64,000 nucleotides of DNA from Streptomyces fulvorobeus (GCF_013167895.1 NZ_BLWC01000001.1:6448001-6512000); one strand, 5' to 3'. Counted from the first letter of the stretch, positions 41,238 to 50,995 are shown. Notes: a model not told the origin generated them from the letters alone. Made by a program: numbers and translations.

Positions 41238-44140
41238 ATGCTGGAACAGGCCGACCTCTCCGGTTTGTCCAGCGCCCTGGTCGGGCGCAGTCATGAGCTG
41301 CGGGTTCTGACCCGGCAGGCCGAGGCCGCACGCTCCGGGCGCGCGGGGCTGGTGATCCTTTCCGGTCCCGCGGGCATTGGGAAAACCAGCCTCCTCCAGA
41401 CGTTCCTCAACAGCGACACGTGCCGCGACATGACCGTGCTGAACGGCTCCTGCGGCGAAGTTGTCGCGGGGACGGGGTACGGGGGCGTGCGCGAGCTGTT
41501 CGGTTCGCTGGGGCTGAGCGGTGCGGACGCCAGGAGCTCCCCTCTGCTGCGCGGCCCCGCCCGTCGTGCTCTGCCCGCGCTCACCTCCGGACAGATCGAC
41601 CAGGAAAACCCCAGCGCCTCCGCCGCCTATCCGGCGCTGCACGGGTTGTACTGGTTAGCGGCCAACCTGATGGTGGACCGCCCGCTCGTCCTTGTGCTCG
41701 ACGACGTGCACTGGTGCGACGAACGCTCCCTGGCCTGGGTGGACTTCCTGCTGCGGCGCGCGGAGGATCTTCCGCTGCTGGTGGTGCTCGCCCACCGCAG
41801 TGAGGCCGAACCGGTCGCCCCCTCCGTGCTGGCCGACATCGCGGCGCAGCGCAGCCCCACCATGGTGAGGCTGGCGCCGCTCACTCGCGCCGCCGTCGGG
41901 CAGCTGGCGCGGCAGGTCTTCCGGACGCCGGTCGCATCGGCTTTCGCCGACCGCGCCGCCACCGTCTCCGGCGGCAACCCCCTCAGGCTCAGCCGGCTCC
42001 TGGGCGAGCTGCGCGCCAGGGGCGTGCGGCCGGACGAAGAAGGAGTACGCAGAGTCGCCGAGGTGGGGGCCTCCGTGATCGCGTCCTCCGTGATCGCGCT
42101 GCTGGACAGCCTGCCGCTGTGGGTGCGGGAGGTGGCGCGTGCCATCGCGGTCCTGGGCGAGGAGACCCCCGAGCTGGTCGGCATGCTCGCCGAAGTGCCC
42201 CCGCGCGCGTCGCACAGGGCATCGCCGTACTGCGGCGTGCCGAGGTGCTCGCGGCGGACCGTGCGGACCTGGCGCACGACGTGATCCGCGCGTCCGCGCT
42301 CGAACCCGTCGGCGCGGAGGCACTGGCCGAGCTGCGCACCAGAGCCGCGCTGCTGCTGAGTGACGCCGGGCGGCCCGCCGAGGAGGTCGCGGGCCGGCTC
42401 ATGCTCCTGCCGGCCCTCACACAACCCTGGATGCCGGCGGTGCTCCGTGAGGCGGCTGCCCAGGCCGAGGGGCGGGGCGCGCCCGAAGCCGCCGTCCGCT
42501 ATCTGCACCGGGTGCTTGAGGCGGAACCGGACAGTGTGCCGGTACGTATCCAGCTGGCGGCATCGCTCGCGGAGACCAATCCGCCGGACGCCATCCGGGT
42601 GCTCGAAGAGGCACTGGGCCTGGCCGACGACGTACGGACCAGGGCCATGGCCGCCGTGCGGTACGGCATGGTCTGCCTGGCCGTTCAGCGCTCGCCCGAA
42701 GGCGTGCGAGTCCTCGAAGCGGTTCTGGCGGAGCTGGAGGCCGAACTGGGGCCCTGCCCGGACCCGTCCGACCGTGAACTGCACACACTGGTCGAGTCGA
42801 CCCTGCTGATCGTAGGGTCGGACGAGAAGTCGACCGTCGCCGCGACGCTGGACCGGGCCGCGCTGCTGACCGCGCCTCCCGGAGACACGCCCGCCCAGCG
42901 CCAGATGCTCGCGATGATGACCGTCCTGTCCGCGATGGACGGTCGCTCGGCGGAACAGACGGTCGAGCAGGCCCGTCGCGCGCTCACCTCGCCCGGGGGT
43001 GAGCCGGAGGCATGGTCGTCGCTCGCCTCCTCCTTCGCCCTCAGCCTCGCCGACGAGGTCGAAGGGTCGCTGGGCGCGCTGGACCGCACGCTGGAGCGCA
43101 GCCAGGAGAACGCCGCGGTCTGGACCTTCGTGCTCGCCCTGTCCACCCGCGCCCTGGTGCTGCACGGAGCGGGCGCGTTTCCCGACGCGCTGGCCGACGC
43201 GCAGACCGCGTTCGAGATCGTCGGAGCGGAGAAGTGGGGGAGCGGCAGCGCACTGCCGCAGATCACGTTCGCGACCCTCCTGGTCGAGCGGGGAGAGGCC
43301 GAACAGGCCGAGACGGTGTTCCGCGCGATCAGACGCTCCGGTCTTGAGCGGTACGTACTGCAGTACCACCTGAGTCTGATGGCGCGGGCGCGGGCCCGCT
43401 GGGCGGTCGGTGACTGGGACGCGGCTCTCGCCCTGTATCTCGAATGCGGCCGGTCCCTCGATGAGTCCCGGTTCAGCAATCCGGTCTTCGCGCCCTGGTG
43501 GTCCGAGGCGGCCTGTCTGCTGGCGGTCATGAACCGGGGTGGCGAAGCGGGCGAGATGACCGAGTACGGCACCGAACTGGCCCAGCGCTGGGGCACACCG
43601 CGCGCACTCGGGCTCGCCGCACTCGCCCGCGGAGCGATCACCCCCGGCGCCGCGGGCATCGAGACGCTCACCGAAGCGGTCGCCGCCCTGGCGGATTCGC
43701 CTGCCAGGGCGGATCACGCCAAGGCCGAATTCATCCTCGGCCGCGCCCTGTTGAAGACGGGCGACCACCGCGGCGCCCGGGAGCATCTGCGCACCGCCAC
43801 CGACCTCGCGCAGCGCTGCGGAGCCCTGGCGCTCGGTGGCGCCGCGCGCAGACTACTGGTCACCGCGGGCGGCAGGATGCGGAAGATGAGCGCCTCGCCT
43901 CTGGACATGCTGACCGGAATGGAACGCAGGGTGGCGGGTCTCGCCGCGGCCGGCGCCAGCAACCGCGCCATCGCAGAAGCCCTGTTCGTCACCGTACGCA
44001 CTATTGAGACGCATTTGACCGGTGTCTACCGAAAGCTGGGCGTGAGTGGGCGTACCGAACTCGGGGCCGCGCTGTGCACACCGGACATCCCTGAGGGGCC
44101 ACGTCCCGGCCGGGAATCCGAATCACGTTGGCGACGCTGA
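41238..44140 (+). CDS. Large LuxR-family (LAL) transcriptional activator, NysRI-like (one frameshift)
   Basis: Cluster activator with an N-terminal AAA-type ATPase and a C-terminal LuxR DNA-binding domain. Start ATG 41238 after GAGGAG. Walker A is GPAGIGKTS (about residues 39-47), Walker B LVLVLDDVHW (about 152-161). A long TPR-like helical middle follows, then the HTH near the end (AIAEALFVTVRTIETHLTG, RKLGVSGRTEL). The frame breaks at the CCCCC run 42198-42202: upstream reads LVGMLAEVP, downstream, one base out, reads RVAQGIAVLRRAEVLAAD. Adding one C restores one protein of about 967 residues, close to the NysRI length I remember (966). It sits directly after the thioesterase as nysRI does in the nystatin cluster. 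Confidence 0.88.
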
Positions 44141-44712
44141 GGCGAACGGGCGGGGCCGTGCGTGTGACTGGCCAGAACACCGATAATCCGACTGTGCGAC
44201 CCCTGGAGCCGACATGCGGGCCGGACGGCTACCGGGGAAGTGTTTGTCCGCCTGGACAGCGCCGTGCGCGCAGGACACCGGTCTTCCCGTCCGCCGCCCC
44301 GGACGAGGGGCGCTGGGGCTGGGAGCCCCGGGTGGGGCGGCTGGGCCGCGCGAGGCCCGACGTGCTGTACGCGGCCGTCCGGCATGTCGGTAAGACCGGG
44401 CCGCGACCGCTCTGTGCCCGGCCGGCCCCGGCTCCGGGCCGGCAGCGTGACCGCCGGTTCGATCGAGCCATGACATCGTTGCCTAACTCGGTCGAGGCGG
44501 CCCCGAGAAGCCGTCCGCCCACGGGGCGGACGTGCGGTGTCCGGCCCGTGACGCGGGCCTGTCCACCGCCCCCGCGCCGGACGCCGACGGTGGGTCACCG
44601 GTCGGGTCCGCCGAGCCGGCCGGTGGCGACAGCGTCCGGCTGCACAGAACGAGGGGAGACACCGGTGGCCGCCACCCCGCCCCGGCGGTCGAGCAATCCA
44701 CGGAACATTGGC

Positions 44713-44898
44713 CGGGGCGCGGCCGCCTGCACCGTCCGAAAACAGACCAACCGGGAGATCGCGGATCGGCTCTCCCAGGACGGATGCGTGATGCACCCGC
44801 TTTCGGGGGTTGCCCGTCGAAAGCTCGGTGTCACCGGGCGTCAGGAACTGTGTGTGCAGCTGAGGGACATGAGAGATCGGCCGAGCGATGCTTCTTGA
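44713..44898 (+). pseudogene. Remnant of a LuxR-type regulator (C-terminal HTH only), NysRII position
   Basis: A frame ending at 44898 still reads TNREIADRLSQDG, then LSGV, then RKLGVTGRQELCVQL, which is the end of a LuxR HTH with decay (the VSRRTVEMH part is lost). Nothing upstream back to 44140 looks like the ATPase part of such a regulator. The nystatin cluster has three LAL regulators in a row (RI, RII, RIII); this scar lies exactly between the RI-like and RIII-like genes. The last codons overlap the start of the next gene by 11 bases. Confidence 0.7.
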
Positions 44899-47668
44899 GC
44901 GGGAAGGAGAGCTGGACCGGCTGAGAGCCGCGCTGCGAGCCGCCCAGGAAGGCGACTCCTCGGTGATCCTGCTGGCGGGGCCGCTCGGCATCGGCAGAAC
45001 CGCTTTGCTGCGCGAACTTGCCCGTACGGCCTGCGCCGCGGACGTACGCGTCCTGCGGGCGAACGCCGCCCCGATGGAGCGGGACTTCGCGTTCGGCGTG
45101 GTGCGCCAGCTGCTCGACAGTCTGCTGTCCGGCGCGACCGAGACGGAACGCAACCGGTGGGCGCGGCGGCCCGACCGCGTGGCCCGGCTGATGTCCGGCG
45201 TCGACGATCTGCCGACGGTGCACCCGCCCTCCGCAGCCGCGTTCGAGGAATGCCTGCACGGCCTGCGCTCGCTTCTGGCCGACGTCAGTGAGCACACCCC
45301 GCTGCTGATCCTCGTCGACGACCTCCAGTGGGCGGACTCCTCCTCCCTGCGCTGGCTCGCCCGCCTGGCCGGACAGTTGGAGGGTCTGCGGGTGATGCTC
45401 GTCTGGACGCTGCTGGACGGCGATCAGGGAGCGGGCCCTGCCCTGGTGCGTCAGCTCGTCGACGCCACGCGGACCCTGCGCCCCGCCGCGCTGTCGCGCG
45501 ACGCCGTCCGGGCCATGATCCTCGAACGGTGCGGCGCGGCCGGACACGAGGAGTACGTACGCGCCTGCCATGAGGTGAGCCGCGGCAACCCGCTGTTCCT
45601 GACATCGCTTCTGCTGGGCATGGAAGCACAGGGCCACACTGTGGCCGACGAACACGCCGACCGGGTGCGCGCCCTGCGGCCCGCAGGGCTCCGGGAGCGG
45701 CTGGCGAGCCATCTGCGGACCCGGCCACGTGTGGTGCGCGAGGTGGCCGTGGCGGTCGCCGCCTTCGGCGGCCAGGGGGACCCGGCGCTCATCAGGGAAC
45801 TGGCCGGAGTGGACGAAGACGGCTTGGGCACAGCGCGGCGCGCGCTGCGCGAGGCTGGACTGCTCACCGACGCAGGCGAACTGCGCTTCGTGCACCGCGT
45901 CGTGCAGGATGCCGTGGAATCCACCTTGACGGTGGCCGAGCGCGAGCGGCGGCACGCCGCCGCCGCGGACCTGCTGTACACCAACGGCCGTCCCACCGAG
46001 CAGATCGCCGACCACCTGATGGCCACCACCGCCATCGGTCGTCCCTGGGCGACGACAGTACTGCGGGCCGCGGCCGCCACCGCGATACGGCAGGGCGCGC
46101 CCGAGCGTGCCGCCCGCTATCTGCGCCGGGTGCTGCTCAGCCACCGTGCCCAGGGTCAGGCCCGGGCCGGGCTGCTGGTCGAACTGGCCACCGCTGAGGC
46201 GGACTTCGACCCCGAAGCCTGTTTGCGCCATGTCGTGCAGGCCATCCCTCTGCTGGCGACGGCACGCGACCGGGCCGTCGCCGTCCTGTGTATACCGCCG
46301 CCGCTGCTCGGCGCGGTGCACTCCTCCACCACCGAGCTGCTGCGCAGGGCCGCCGAGGGACTCGGCCCGCACGCCGGACTGGACGGTCCGACGCGCGAGC
46401 TGGGACTGCGACTGGAAGCCCGGCTGCGGCACTGCGGGCACGAGAACCCGGGCGAACTGGCCTCGTCCGTGGAGCGTCTGCACGGGCTGGGGCAGGAGCC
46501 CCCGGTGTATTCCGCGGCCGAACGCGAACTGATGACCGTGCTGCTCTTCTCCGTCACCCTCACCGGCCGCCTGCCGGCGGCCGAGGCGGCTCGCACGGCC
46601 GGCCGGATCCTGGAGCGCGAGCCGGTCGCATCGGGGTGTGCGAACACGGTGCTTCCCCTGGTGGTCGCCACGTTGTTCGCCGCCGAGTCGGTGGAGACCG
46701 TGGCTACCTGGCTCTCCACCCAGCATCGGAACCGACGGCGCAACCCGGCCGGTGCCGACGCGGTGCTCCTCTTCGCGGAGCGGGCGTTCGTCCTGGTCTC
46801 GCAGAGCAAACCCACTCTGGCCCGCGAATACGTCGAGCGCGCTCTGGCGCTGCCCGACGCCAACTGGCGTGAGGTGTCCACGATAATCCTGTCCTCTGTG
46901 GTGCTCGAACTGCGCGATCCGTTGCTCAGCGAGCAGGTCCTGGCCAGGGCCGGGCGGCGCAGGCCGACGGGTCTGGCCCTGGCGGCCTCGCTGCGGATTC
47001 TGCGGGCATCGGTGGACGCCCAGCGGGGCCTGCGGGCGCAGGCGCTGGAGAGTCTGCTCGCGTGCGGTCGGCAACTGGACGTATCGGGATGGCGCAATTC
47101 GGCGCTCTTCCCCTGGCGCCCGCAGGCCATCGGTCTCTATCAGCGCCTCGGTGACTCCCGTTCCGCGCTGCGGCTCGCCGAGGAGGAACTCGCCTGGGCC
47201 CGTTCGTGGGGGGCACCCGCCGCGCTGGGCCGCGCCCTGCGGCTGATGGGCTGGCTGCAGGGCGCCCAGGGCGTCCCCCTGCTGCGCGAGGCCGTCACGG
47301 TCCTGCGCGATTCGTCGTTCGGGCTCGAACTCGCCAGGACGCTCGTACTGCTGGGACGGCAGCTGGGCAGCGGCCCCGAGGCGGAGGCCGTACTGCGCGA
47401 GGCGGGCACCCTCGCGGCGGCCTGCGGTGCCCCGTGGCTGGTCGAACGGGCGGAAAACGGTCTGGGCGCCCCCACGGAACCGAAGACCGCGATCCTCACC
47501 CGCAGCGAGCGCAAGGTGATCACCCTGGCGAGCCGGGGCCTCACCAACCAGGAAATTGCGGATGAATTCGGAGTGAGTTCACGGGCCGTAGAGAAACATC
47601 TGACGAATTGCTATAGGAAACTTGGCATCTCGGGCCGCCATGAGCTGGCGGACACCCTCCCCGCGTAG
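44888..47668 (+). CDS. Large LuxR-family (LAL) transcriptional regulator, NysRIII-like
   Basis: 926 residues in one intact frame, against about 927 for NysRIII as I recall. Start ATG 44888 opens directly with the domain (LLEREGELDRLRAAL). The P-loop reads GPLGIGRTALL at about residues 32-42, with Arg where the invariant Walker A Lys is expected; Walker B is LLILVDDLQWAD (about 137-148). A long helical repeat region is followed by the C-terminal HTH (LTNQEIADEFGVSSRAVEKHL, then RKLGISGRHEL). It is probably a cluster activator. Nucleotide binding may be altered by the Lys-to-Arg change, so it could act independently of ATP or be tuned differently. No strong ribosome site is visible upstream; the gene starts inside the decayed NysRII scar. 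Confidence 0.88.
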   Translation: MLLEREGELDRLRAALRAAQEGDSSVILLAGPLGIGRTALLRELARTACAADVRVLRANAAPMERDFAFGVVRQLLDSLLSGATETERNRWARRPDRVARLMSGVDDLPTVHPPSAAAFEECLHGLRSLLADVSEHTPLLILVDDLQWADSSSLRWLARLAGQLEGLRVMLVWTLLDGDQGAGPALVRQLVDATRTLRPAALSRDAVRAMILERCGAAGHEEYVRACHEVSRGNPLFLTSLLLGMEAQGHTVADEHADRVRALRPAGLRERLASHLRTRPRVVREVAVAVAAFGGQGDPALIRELAGVDEDGLGTARRALREAGLLTDAGELRFVHRVVQDAVESTLTVAERERRHAAAADLLYTNGRPTEQIADHLMATTAIGRPWATTVLRAAAATAIRQGAPERAARYLRRVLLSHRAQGQARAGLLVELATAEADFDPEACLRHVVQAIPLLATARDRAVAVLCIPPPLLGAVHSSTTELLRRAAEGLGPHAGLDGPTRELGLRLEARLRHCGHENPGELASSVERLHGLGQEPPVYSAAERELMTVLLFSVTLTGRLPAAEAARTAGRILEREPVASGCANTVLPLVVATLFAAESVETVATWLSTQHRNRRRNPAGADAVLLFAERAFVLVSQSKPTLAREYVERALALPDANWREVSTIILSSVVLELRDPLLSEQVLARAGRRRPTGLALAASLRILRASVDAQRGLRAQALESLLACGRQLDVSGWRNSALFPWRPQAIGLYQRLGDSRSALRLAEEELAWARSWGAPAALGRALRLMGWLQGAQGVPLLREAVTVLRDSSFGLELARTLVLLGRQLGSGPEAEAVLREAGTLAAACGAPWLVERAENGLGAPTEPKTAILTRSERKVITLASRGLTNQEIADEFGVSSRAVEKHLTNCYRKLGISGRHELADTLPA

Positions 47669-48047
47669 GCTCCCGCGCTCAACTGTCAGCGGCATGCTAC
47701 AGAAAGCCGTGCCTGCCGTCTCGCATGGCCCTGTCCGGCTCACCGCCGCCAACCTCAAGAGAACCTCAAGTCGGACCGAATTGGGTGGATGCCGCCAATG
47801 CGGCATGTCGAGCACTTCCTGTCCCGGCGCCTTCGCGGACCACCGAACCATCCATGCTTGGGACCACAGCTTTAGCTACGCGAAGAGGGGGCTTGTTGAC
47901 GTCCAACCATGCCACTACCTACTCTCCATTCGGTAACGGATAACCCTTGATGAGGGTGAGTGAGGCCCGACCGGCAGAGTTATCCTACGCGCAGGAAAAT
48001 GTTCAATATGCTCAGTGAATCGGGGGACCCGAAAGGATGGCGGCCTC
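47669..48047. promoter_or_regulatory. Regulatory region of the PAS-LuxR gene
   Basis: About 380 bases without a credible gene and more AT-rich than the surroundings, particularly 47840-48015. It holds the heptamer repeat at 47753-47770 and the putative ribosome site at 48031-48036. Exact promoter boxes cannot be fixed by eye. Confidence 0.55.
47753..47770 (+). promoter_or_regulatory. Heptamer direct repeat upstream of the PAS-LuxR gene (SARP-type operator candidate)
   Basis: CCTCAAG at 47753-47759 and again at 47764-47770, separated by 4 bases (AGAA), so the repeats have 11-base periodicity. SARP proteins bind such 7-base direct repeats with 4-base spacers; PimR binds CGGCAAG-type heptamers upstream of pimM in the pimaricin cluster. 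The gene about 280 bases downstream is the PimM orthologue. No SARP gene is in this window, so the binding protein is unknown. Confidence 0.5.
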
Positions 48048-48731
48048 GTGGTGATTGCTGTACCCGCAGAATCGGCTCAGATCATAATAAGTGACCTCGA
48101 ACCCGGCCAGAACGGGTACGCACACGCCCAGCACTTCGACCAGTCGGGGCTGTGCATGGCGTCACTCGATCCCACACTCACCGTCCAGCAGGCGAACGAG
48201 GAGTTCTTCCGGCGCTTCGGCGACTCCTCGGCCGACGTCTGCGGCCGCAACTTCCGCGACCTGGTGCACCCCAGTGTCCAGCAGCCGCTGATGCGCCAGT
48301 TCTCCCGGCTCGTGGAGGGCAAGCGCCAGCGGTTCGCCTCGCACGTGGTGGCGGTGGGGCCGGAGGACTCCGCCTTCGCCGGAACTCTCACCGCCGCGGC
48401 CGTGAGCGGGGACACCCCCGACGTGGCCGCGATCCTGGTGCTCATGAGCTCCTCGGACGAGGGACAGGACGCGGGCGTCGTGACCCATCGCAAGAAGATC
48501 CTCTCCGAGATCGACGCCCGCATACTCGAAGGCATCGCCGCAGGTCAGTCCACTATTCCCCTGGCTTCCAGGCTCTACCTGAGCCGGCAGGGGGTCGAGT
48601 ACCACGTCACCGGGCTGCTCCGGAAGCTCCGGGTGCCCAACCGGGCCGCCCTGGTCTCCCGCGCCTACTCCATGGGCGTCCTCAACGTCGGCACCTGGCC
48701 GCCCAAGGTCGTCGAGGACTTCGTCAAGTAG
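48048..48731 (+). CDS. PAS-LuxR transcriptional activator, PimM/NysRIV/AmphRIV-like
   Basis: Pathway-specific activator typical of polyene macrolide clusters: an N-terminal PAS sensor domain and a C-terminal LuxR HTH. PAS core MASLDPTLTVQQANEEFFRRF, then CGRNFRDLVHP; HTH STIPLASRLYLSRQGVEYHV with RKLRVPNRAAL. The frame is open from a GTG at 48015. I prefer GTG 48048 because GAAAGG at 48031-48036 is well placed for it, giving 227 residues. An internal ATG at about 48156 would give about 191 residues, the size of PimM (192), so the first part may be untranslated or an extension. It is the last gene of the polyene cluster on this side and ends before a very strong terminator. Confidence 0.93.
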   Translation: MVIAVPAESAQIIISDLEPGQNGYAHAQHFDQSGLCMASLDPTLTVQQANEEFFRRFGDSSADVCGRNFRDLVHPSVQQPLMRQFSRLVEGKRQRFASHVVAVGPEDSAFAGTLTAAAVSGDTPDVAAILVLMSSSDEGQDAGVVTHRKKILSEIDARILEGIAAGQSTIPLASRLYLSRQGVEYHVTGLLRKLRVPNRAALVSRAYSMGVLNVGTWPPKVVEDFVK

Positions 48732-48791
48732 CGGCGCGGGCGTAGCCGACCGCCAACGGCCACGCCCGCCGAGGGCAGCAACCGCAGCAGA

Positions 48792-48843
48792 CGCAGGAAC
48801 CCGCCGGATCGTGGAAAATACCACGGTCCGGCGGGTTCCTGCG
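48792..48843 (+). terminator. Very strong terminator at the end of the polyene cluster
   Basis: A 23-bp stem: cgcaggaacccgccgga onward (48792-48814) against its complement (48821-48843), with a single G-U type mismatch and the 6-base loop AAAATA. It lies 60 bases after the PAS-LuxR stop codon and marks the cluster edge. Confidence 0.85.
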
Positions 48844-49298
48844 TTCCGCCCGCACTCCCGGTCCGCTCTTTCGGCCCGCTACCCACGCATTTGGTTGCCC
48901 ATTGCACGGAGATAGCTCCTTGTGCGACCGTTTGTGCGGCGAGGTTGCCCGCTTGCTGTGGCTTTCGGGGAATCGGTGTTACCGATGGTGCGTCCTGCGG
49001 GAAGCAGGCCCGGGGAACCATCCGTGAATCCGTTGATTCATATCGTTCTGCTGCGACAAGACTTCTGCTTCGCCTGTTCACGTGTACCTGCGATAGGGGA
49101 GCCGGGGCTTCCTCGGTAATTAGGTGCGATGGCCAAATTTAAGGCGCCCGGTGTCCCAATGGAATGGCCGCCATGTGAGTTTGGGTGTCTCTGCTTGTGG
49201 TTCTCGTGCCCGCATCGACCTGTGTTGCCCGTGGGGTGCGGCGGCGGTCGGGGCCCAGTGCGCGGTATCTCGCCCTTGGGTGGAGTCCTCATGGTCGG
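48844..49298. other. Intergenic region, no gene recognised
   Basis: About 450 bases, noticeably less GC-rich than coding DNA. Only short frames are present (for example 49129-49317), without family resemblance or a ribosome site. It separates the polyene cluster from the polyol operon region. Confidence 0.6.
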
Positions 49299-49440
49299 TT
49301 TGAGGAAACGTTTGTAGCGGCAGATTGCTGCGGCGAGCCCGAGAGAGTGTTGGCCGCGGAGAGCCCGACGCGTGGAGGCGGTCCGTCCGCGTCGGACACG
49401 ACGTGCACCTTGGAACCCGGCGTGCACCGGTCCACGAGGG
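49299..49440 (-). pseudogene. Remnant of an IS5-type transposase
   Basis: On the minus strand one frame reads ALVDRCTPGSKVHVVSDADG and then VGLSAANTL, the conserved catalytic core of IS5-group transposases (usually DRxxPGSKxHxLSD...GISAANxHD). At 49343 it shifts frame into LGLAAAICRYKRFLK, which resembles the C-terminus of the same family. The part in between is deleted. It has no start and no terminal repeats that I can see. Confidence 0.65.
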
Positions 49441-49450
49441 CCCCGGCCGG

Positions 49451-49651
49451 GTATGGATCCGCGATCTCCAGACCCGCCTCTACCGCATCCTCATCGAGAT
49501 CCGGGACGGGCAGCGGGCGCTTCAGCCCTACGCGCAGGGCACGGCGCAGGCGGGGGCGGACTTCTGGGACGAGCTGACGTGGCTGGAGAACGTGGCGGAG
49601 GAGTTCCAGCGACTCCACCGGCACGCGGAGCCCTATGGCTGCCGGAGGTGA
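49451..49651 (+). pseudogene. Fragment of an unrecognised protein gene
   Basis: A 66-codon stretch with protein-like composition (VWIRDLQTRLYRILIEIRDG, later WDELTWLENVAEEFQRLHRH) begins just after the transposase remnant and stops at 49651. It lacks its own start; the upstream frame is antisense to the transposase scar. I do not recognise the family. It may be the 3' end of a gene cut by the old insertion. Confidence 0.35.
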
Positions 49652-50148
49652 CGGTCCGGCAGAACGACGCAACCGGCTTCGTTCCCCGCCCGGTTGCCCG
49701 AGCCGGGCCCTCCTTGTGTCCCGGTGCGCCGATCCGGGCTCTACCGGTCATTCCCGTGCTTCCAGGTCCCGTCGGGTGCGTCAAGGACCAGACGGGATGA
49801 TCGGTAGCAATACGGACCGGGCGCTCCCGCCGTTCACGGGCCGTCCCCTACGTCGTCAAGTCAGCCGCGCCGCCCCCGATTCCCGTGCCGCGCACCGGCG
49901 CCCGCATCGCATCGGGCGCCAAACGGGCACGCCCAGGCGCCCAACCGGGCAGCACCGGCGGCGGCCCGTCGCACGACCGTCCAGGTGACCAGCGACGACG
50001 ATATTGGCGAAGCGGGCACGAACGGGCGCAGTACGTCTGGCGAAGACGCTGGTCGCGGCGGGTCGCCTCCTTGTACAAACGACGCACGGGCCCGAACGGA
50101 CGCCGGGCCGCATCAACGGGCAGCAGAAGAAACAGGGAAGTGTGGGTC
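49652..50148. other. Intergenic region upstream of the DeoR-family gene
   Basis: About 500 bases with no recognisable gene in any frame. It should contain the promoter of the repressor gene. AGGGA at 50134-50138 is the probable ribosome site. Confidence 0.5.
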
Positions 50149-50910
50149 GTGGACACCGACGAACGCCGACGGGCCATCCTGGAGGTTGCCAGACGCGACG
50201 GATCGGTCGGCGTGACCGCGCTGGCCGTGGAGCTGATGGTGGCCAGGGAGACCGTCCGCCGCGACCTTCGCGCACTGGAGGAACACGGCCTGGTGCGGCG
50301 CACGCACGGCGGCGCCTATCCGGTGGAGAGCGCCGGGTTCGAGACCACCCTCGCCACCCGCATCACCCGCCTGGTGCCGCAGAAGTCACGGATCGGGGCG
50401 GCCGCGGCCGAACTGCTCGGTGACGCGGAGACCGTGTTCATCGACGAGGGCTTCACCCCGCAGCTCGTGGCCAAGGCACTGCCGCGCGACCGGCCGTTGA
50501 CGGTGGTGACCGCCTCGCTCGCCGTGGCGACGGTGCTGGCGGACGCGGAGAAGACCAGCGTGCTGCTGCTCGGTGGCCGGGTCCGCGGCTCCACCATGGC
50601 CACCGTCGACCACTGGGCGACCAGGATGCTCGCCGACTTCGTCATCGACCTGGCGTACGTCGGCGCGAACGGGATCTCGCGCGAATACGGTCTGACAACC
50701 CCCGACCCGGCCGTCGGCGAAGTCAAGGCGCAGGCCATGCGCAGCGCGCGCAGGCGGGTGTTCGTCGGCGTCCACACGAAATTCGGCGCGGTGAGCTTCT
50801 GCCGGTACGCCGAGGTCGGCGACTTCGAGGCGATCGTCACCGACGCGGGGCTGCCCTCGGCGGAGGCGCAGCGCTACTCGCTCCTGGGCCCGCAGGTCAT
50901 CCGCGTCTGA
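50149..50910 (+). CDS. DeoR-family transcriptional repressor of the polyol operon
   Basis: 253 residues from GTG 50149 (VDTDERRRAILEVARRDG), placed 10 bases after AGGGA. The frame is open further upstream to 49885, but that part is not conserved in style. N-terminal winged HTH: VTALAVELMVARETVRRDLR and the DeoR signature HGLVRRTHGGAYP. The C-terminal DeoRC sensor domain resembles sugar-phosphate isomerases (SRIGAAAAELL, FIDEGFTPQLVAKAL, VGANGISREYGLTTPD, KFGAVSFCRYAEVGDFEAIVTD). Such repressors respond to phosphorylated sugars. It lies 85 bases before, and in the same direction as, the transport genes, which it probably controls. Confidence 0.93.
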   Translation: MDTDERRRAILEVARRDGSVGVTALAVELMVARETVRRDLRALEEHGLVRRTHGGAYPVESAGFETTLATRITRLVPQKSRIGAAAAELLGDAETVFIDEGFTPQLVAKALPRDRPLTVVTASLAVATVLADAEKTSVLLLGGRVRGSTMATVDHWATRMLADFVIDLAYVGANGISREYGLTTPDPAVGEVKAQAMRSARRRVFVGVHTKFGAVSFCRYAEVGDFEAIVTDAGLPSAEAQRYSLLGPQVIRV

Positions 50911-50944
50911 CCCCGCAGCCCCTCACGTCCCCCCACCGGACTGT

Positions 50945-50963
50945 GCCCCCGACCGCCGGGGGC
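50945..50963 (+). promoter_or_regulatory. Short hairpin between repressor and transport operon
   Basis: GCCCCCG (50945-50951) and CGGGGGC (50957-50963) form a 7-bp stem, extendable through GGAC/GTCC. It lies in the 85-base gap, 32 bases before the binding-protein start. It may reduce read-through from the repressor gene. Confidence 0.3.
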
Positions 50964-50995
50964 CGGTCCGCCATGCTCAACCACCGGGAGAACCC

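Noticed and set aside
44128..44700. Independent gene in the gap between the LAL regulators
   Set aside because: Arg/Pro-rich random-looking translation; only the last 60 codons show homology, as a decayed HTH.
49129..49317. Small plus-strand frame of 62 codons
   Set aside because: No ribosome site, no family resemblance, and it runs into the transposase scar.
49885..50148. N-terminal extension of the DeoR regulator
   Set aside because: The open frame is Arg-rich and unlike the family; the HTH starts normally at GTG 50149 with a ribosome site.
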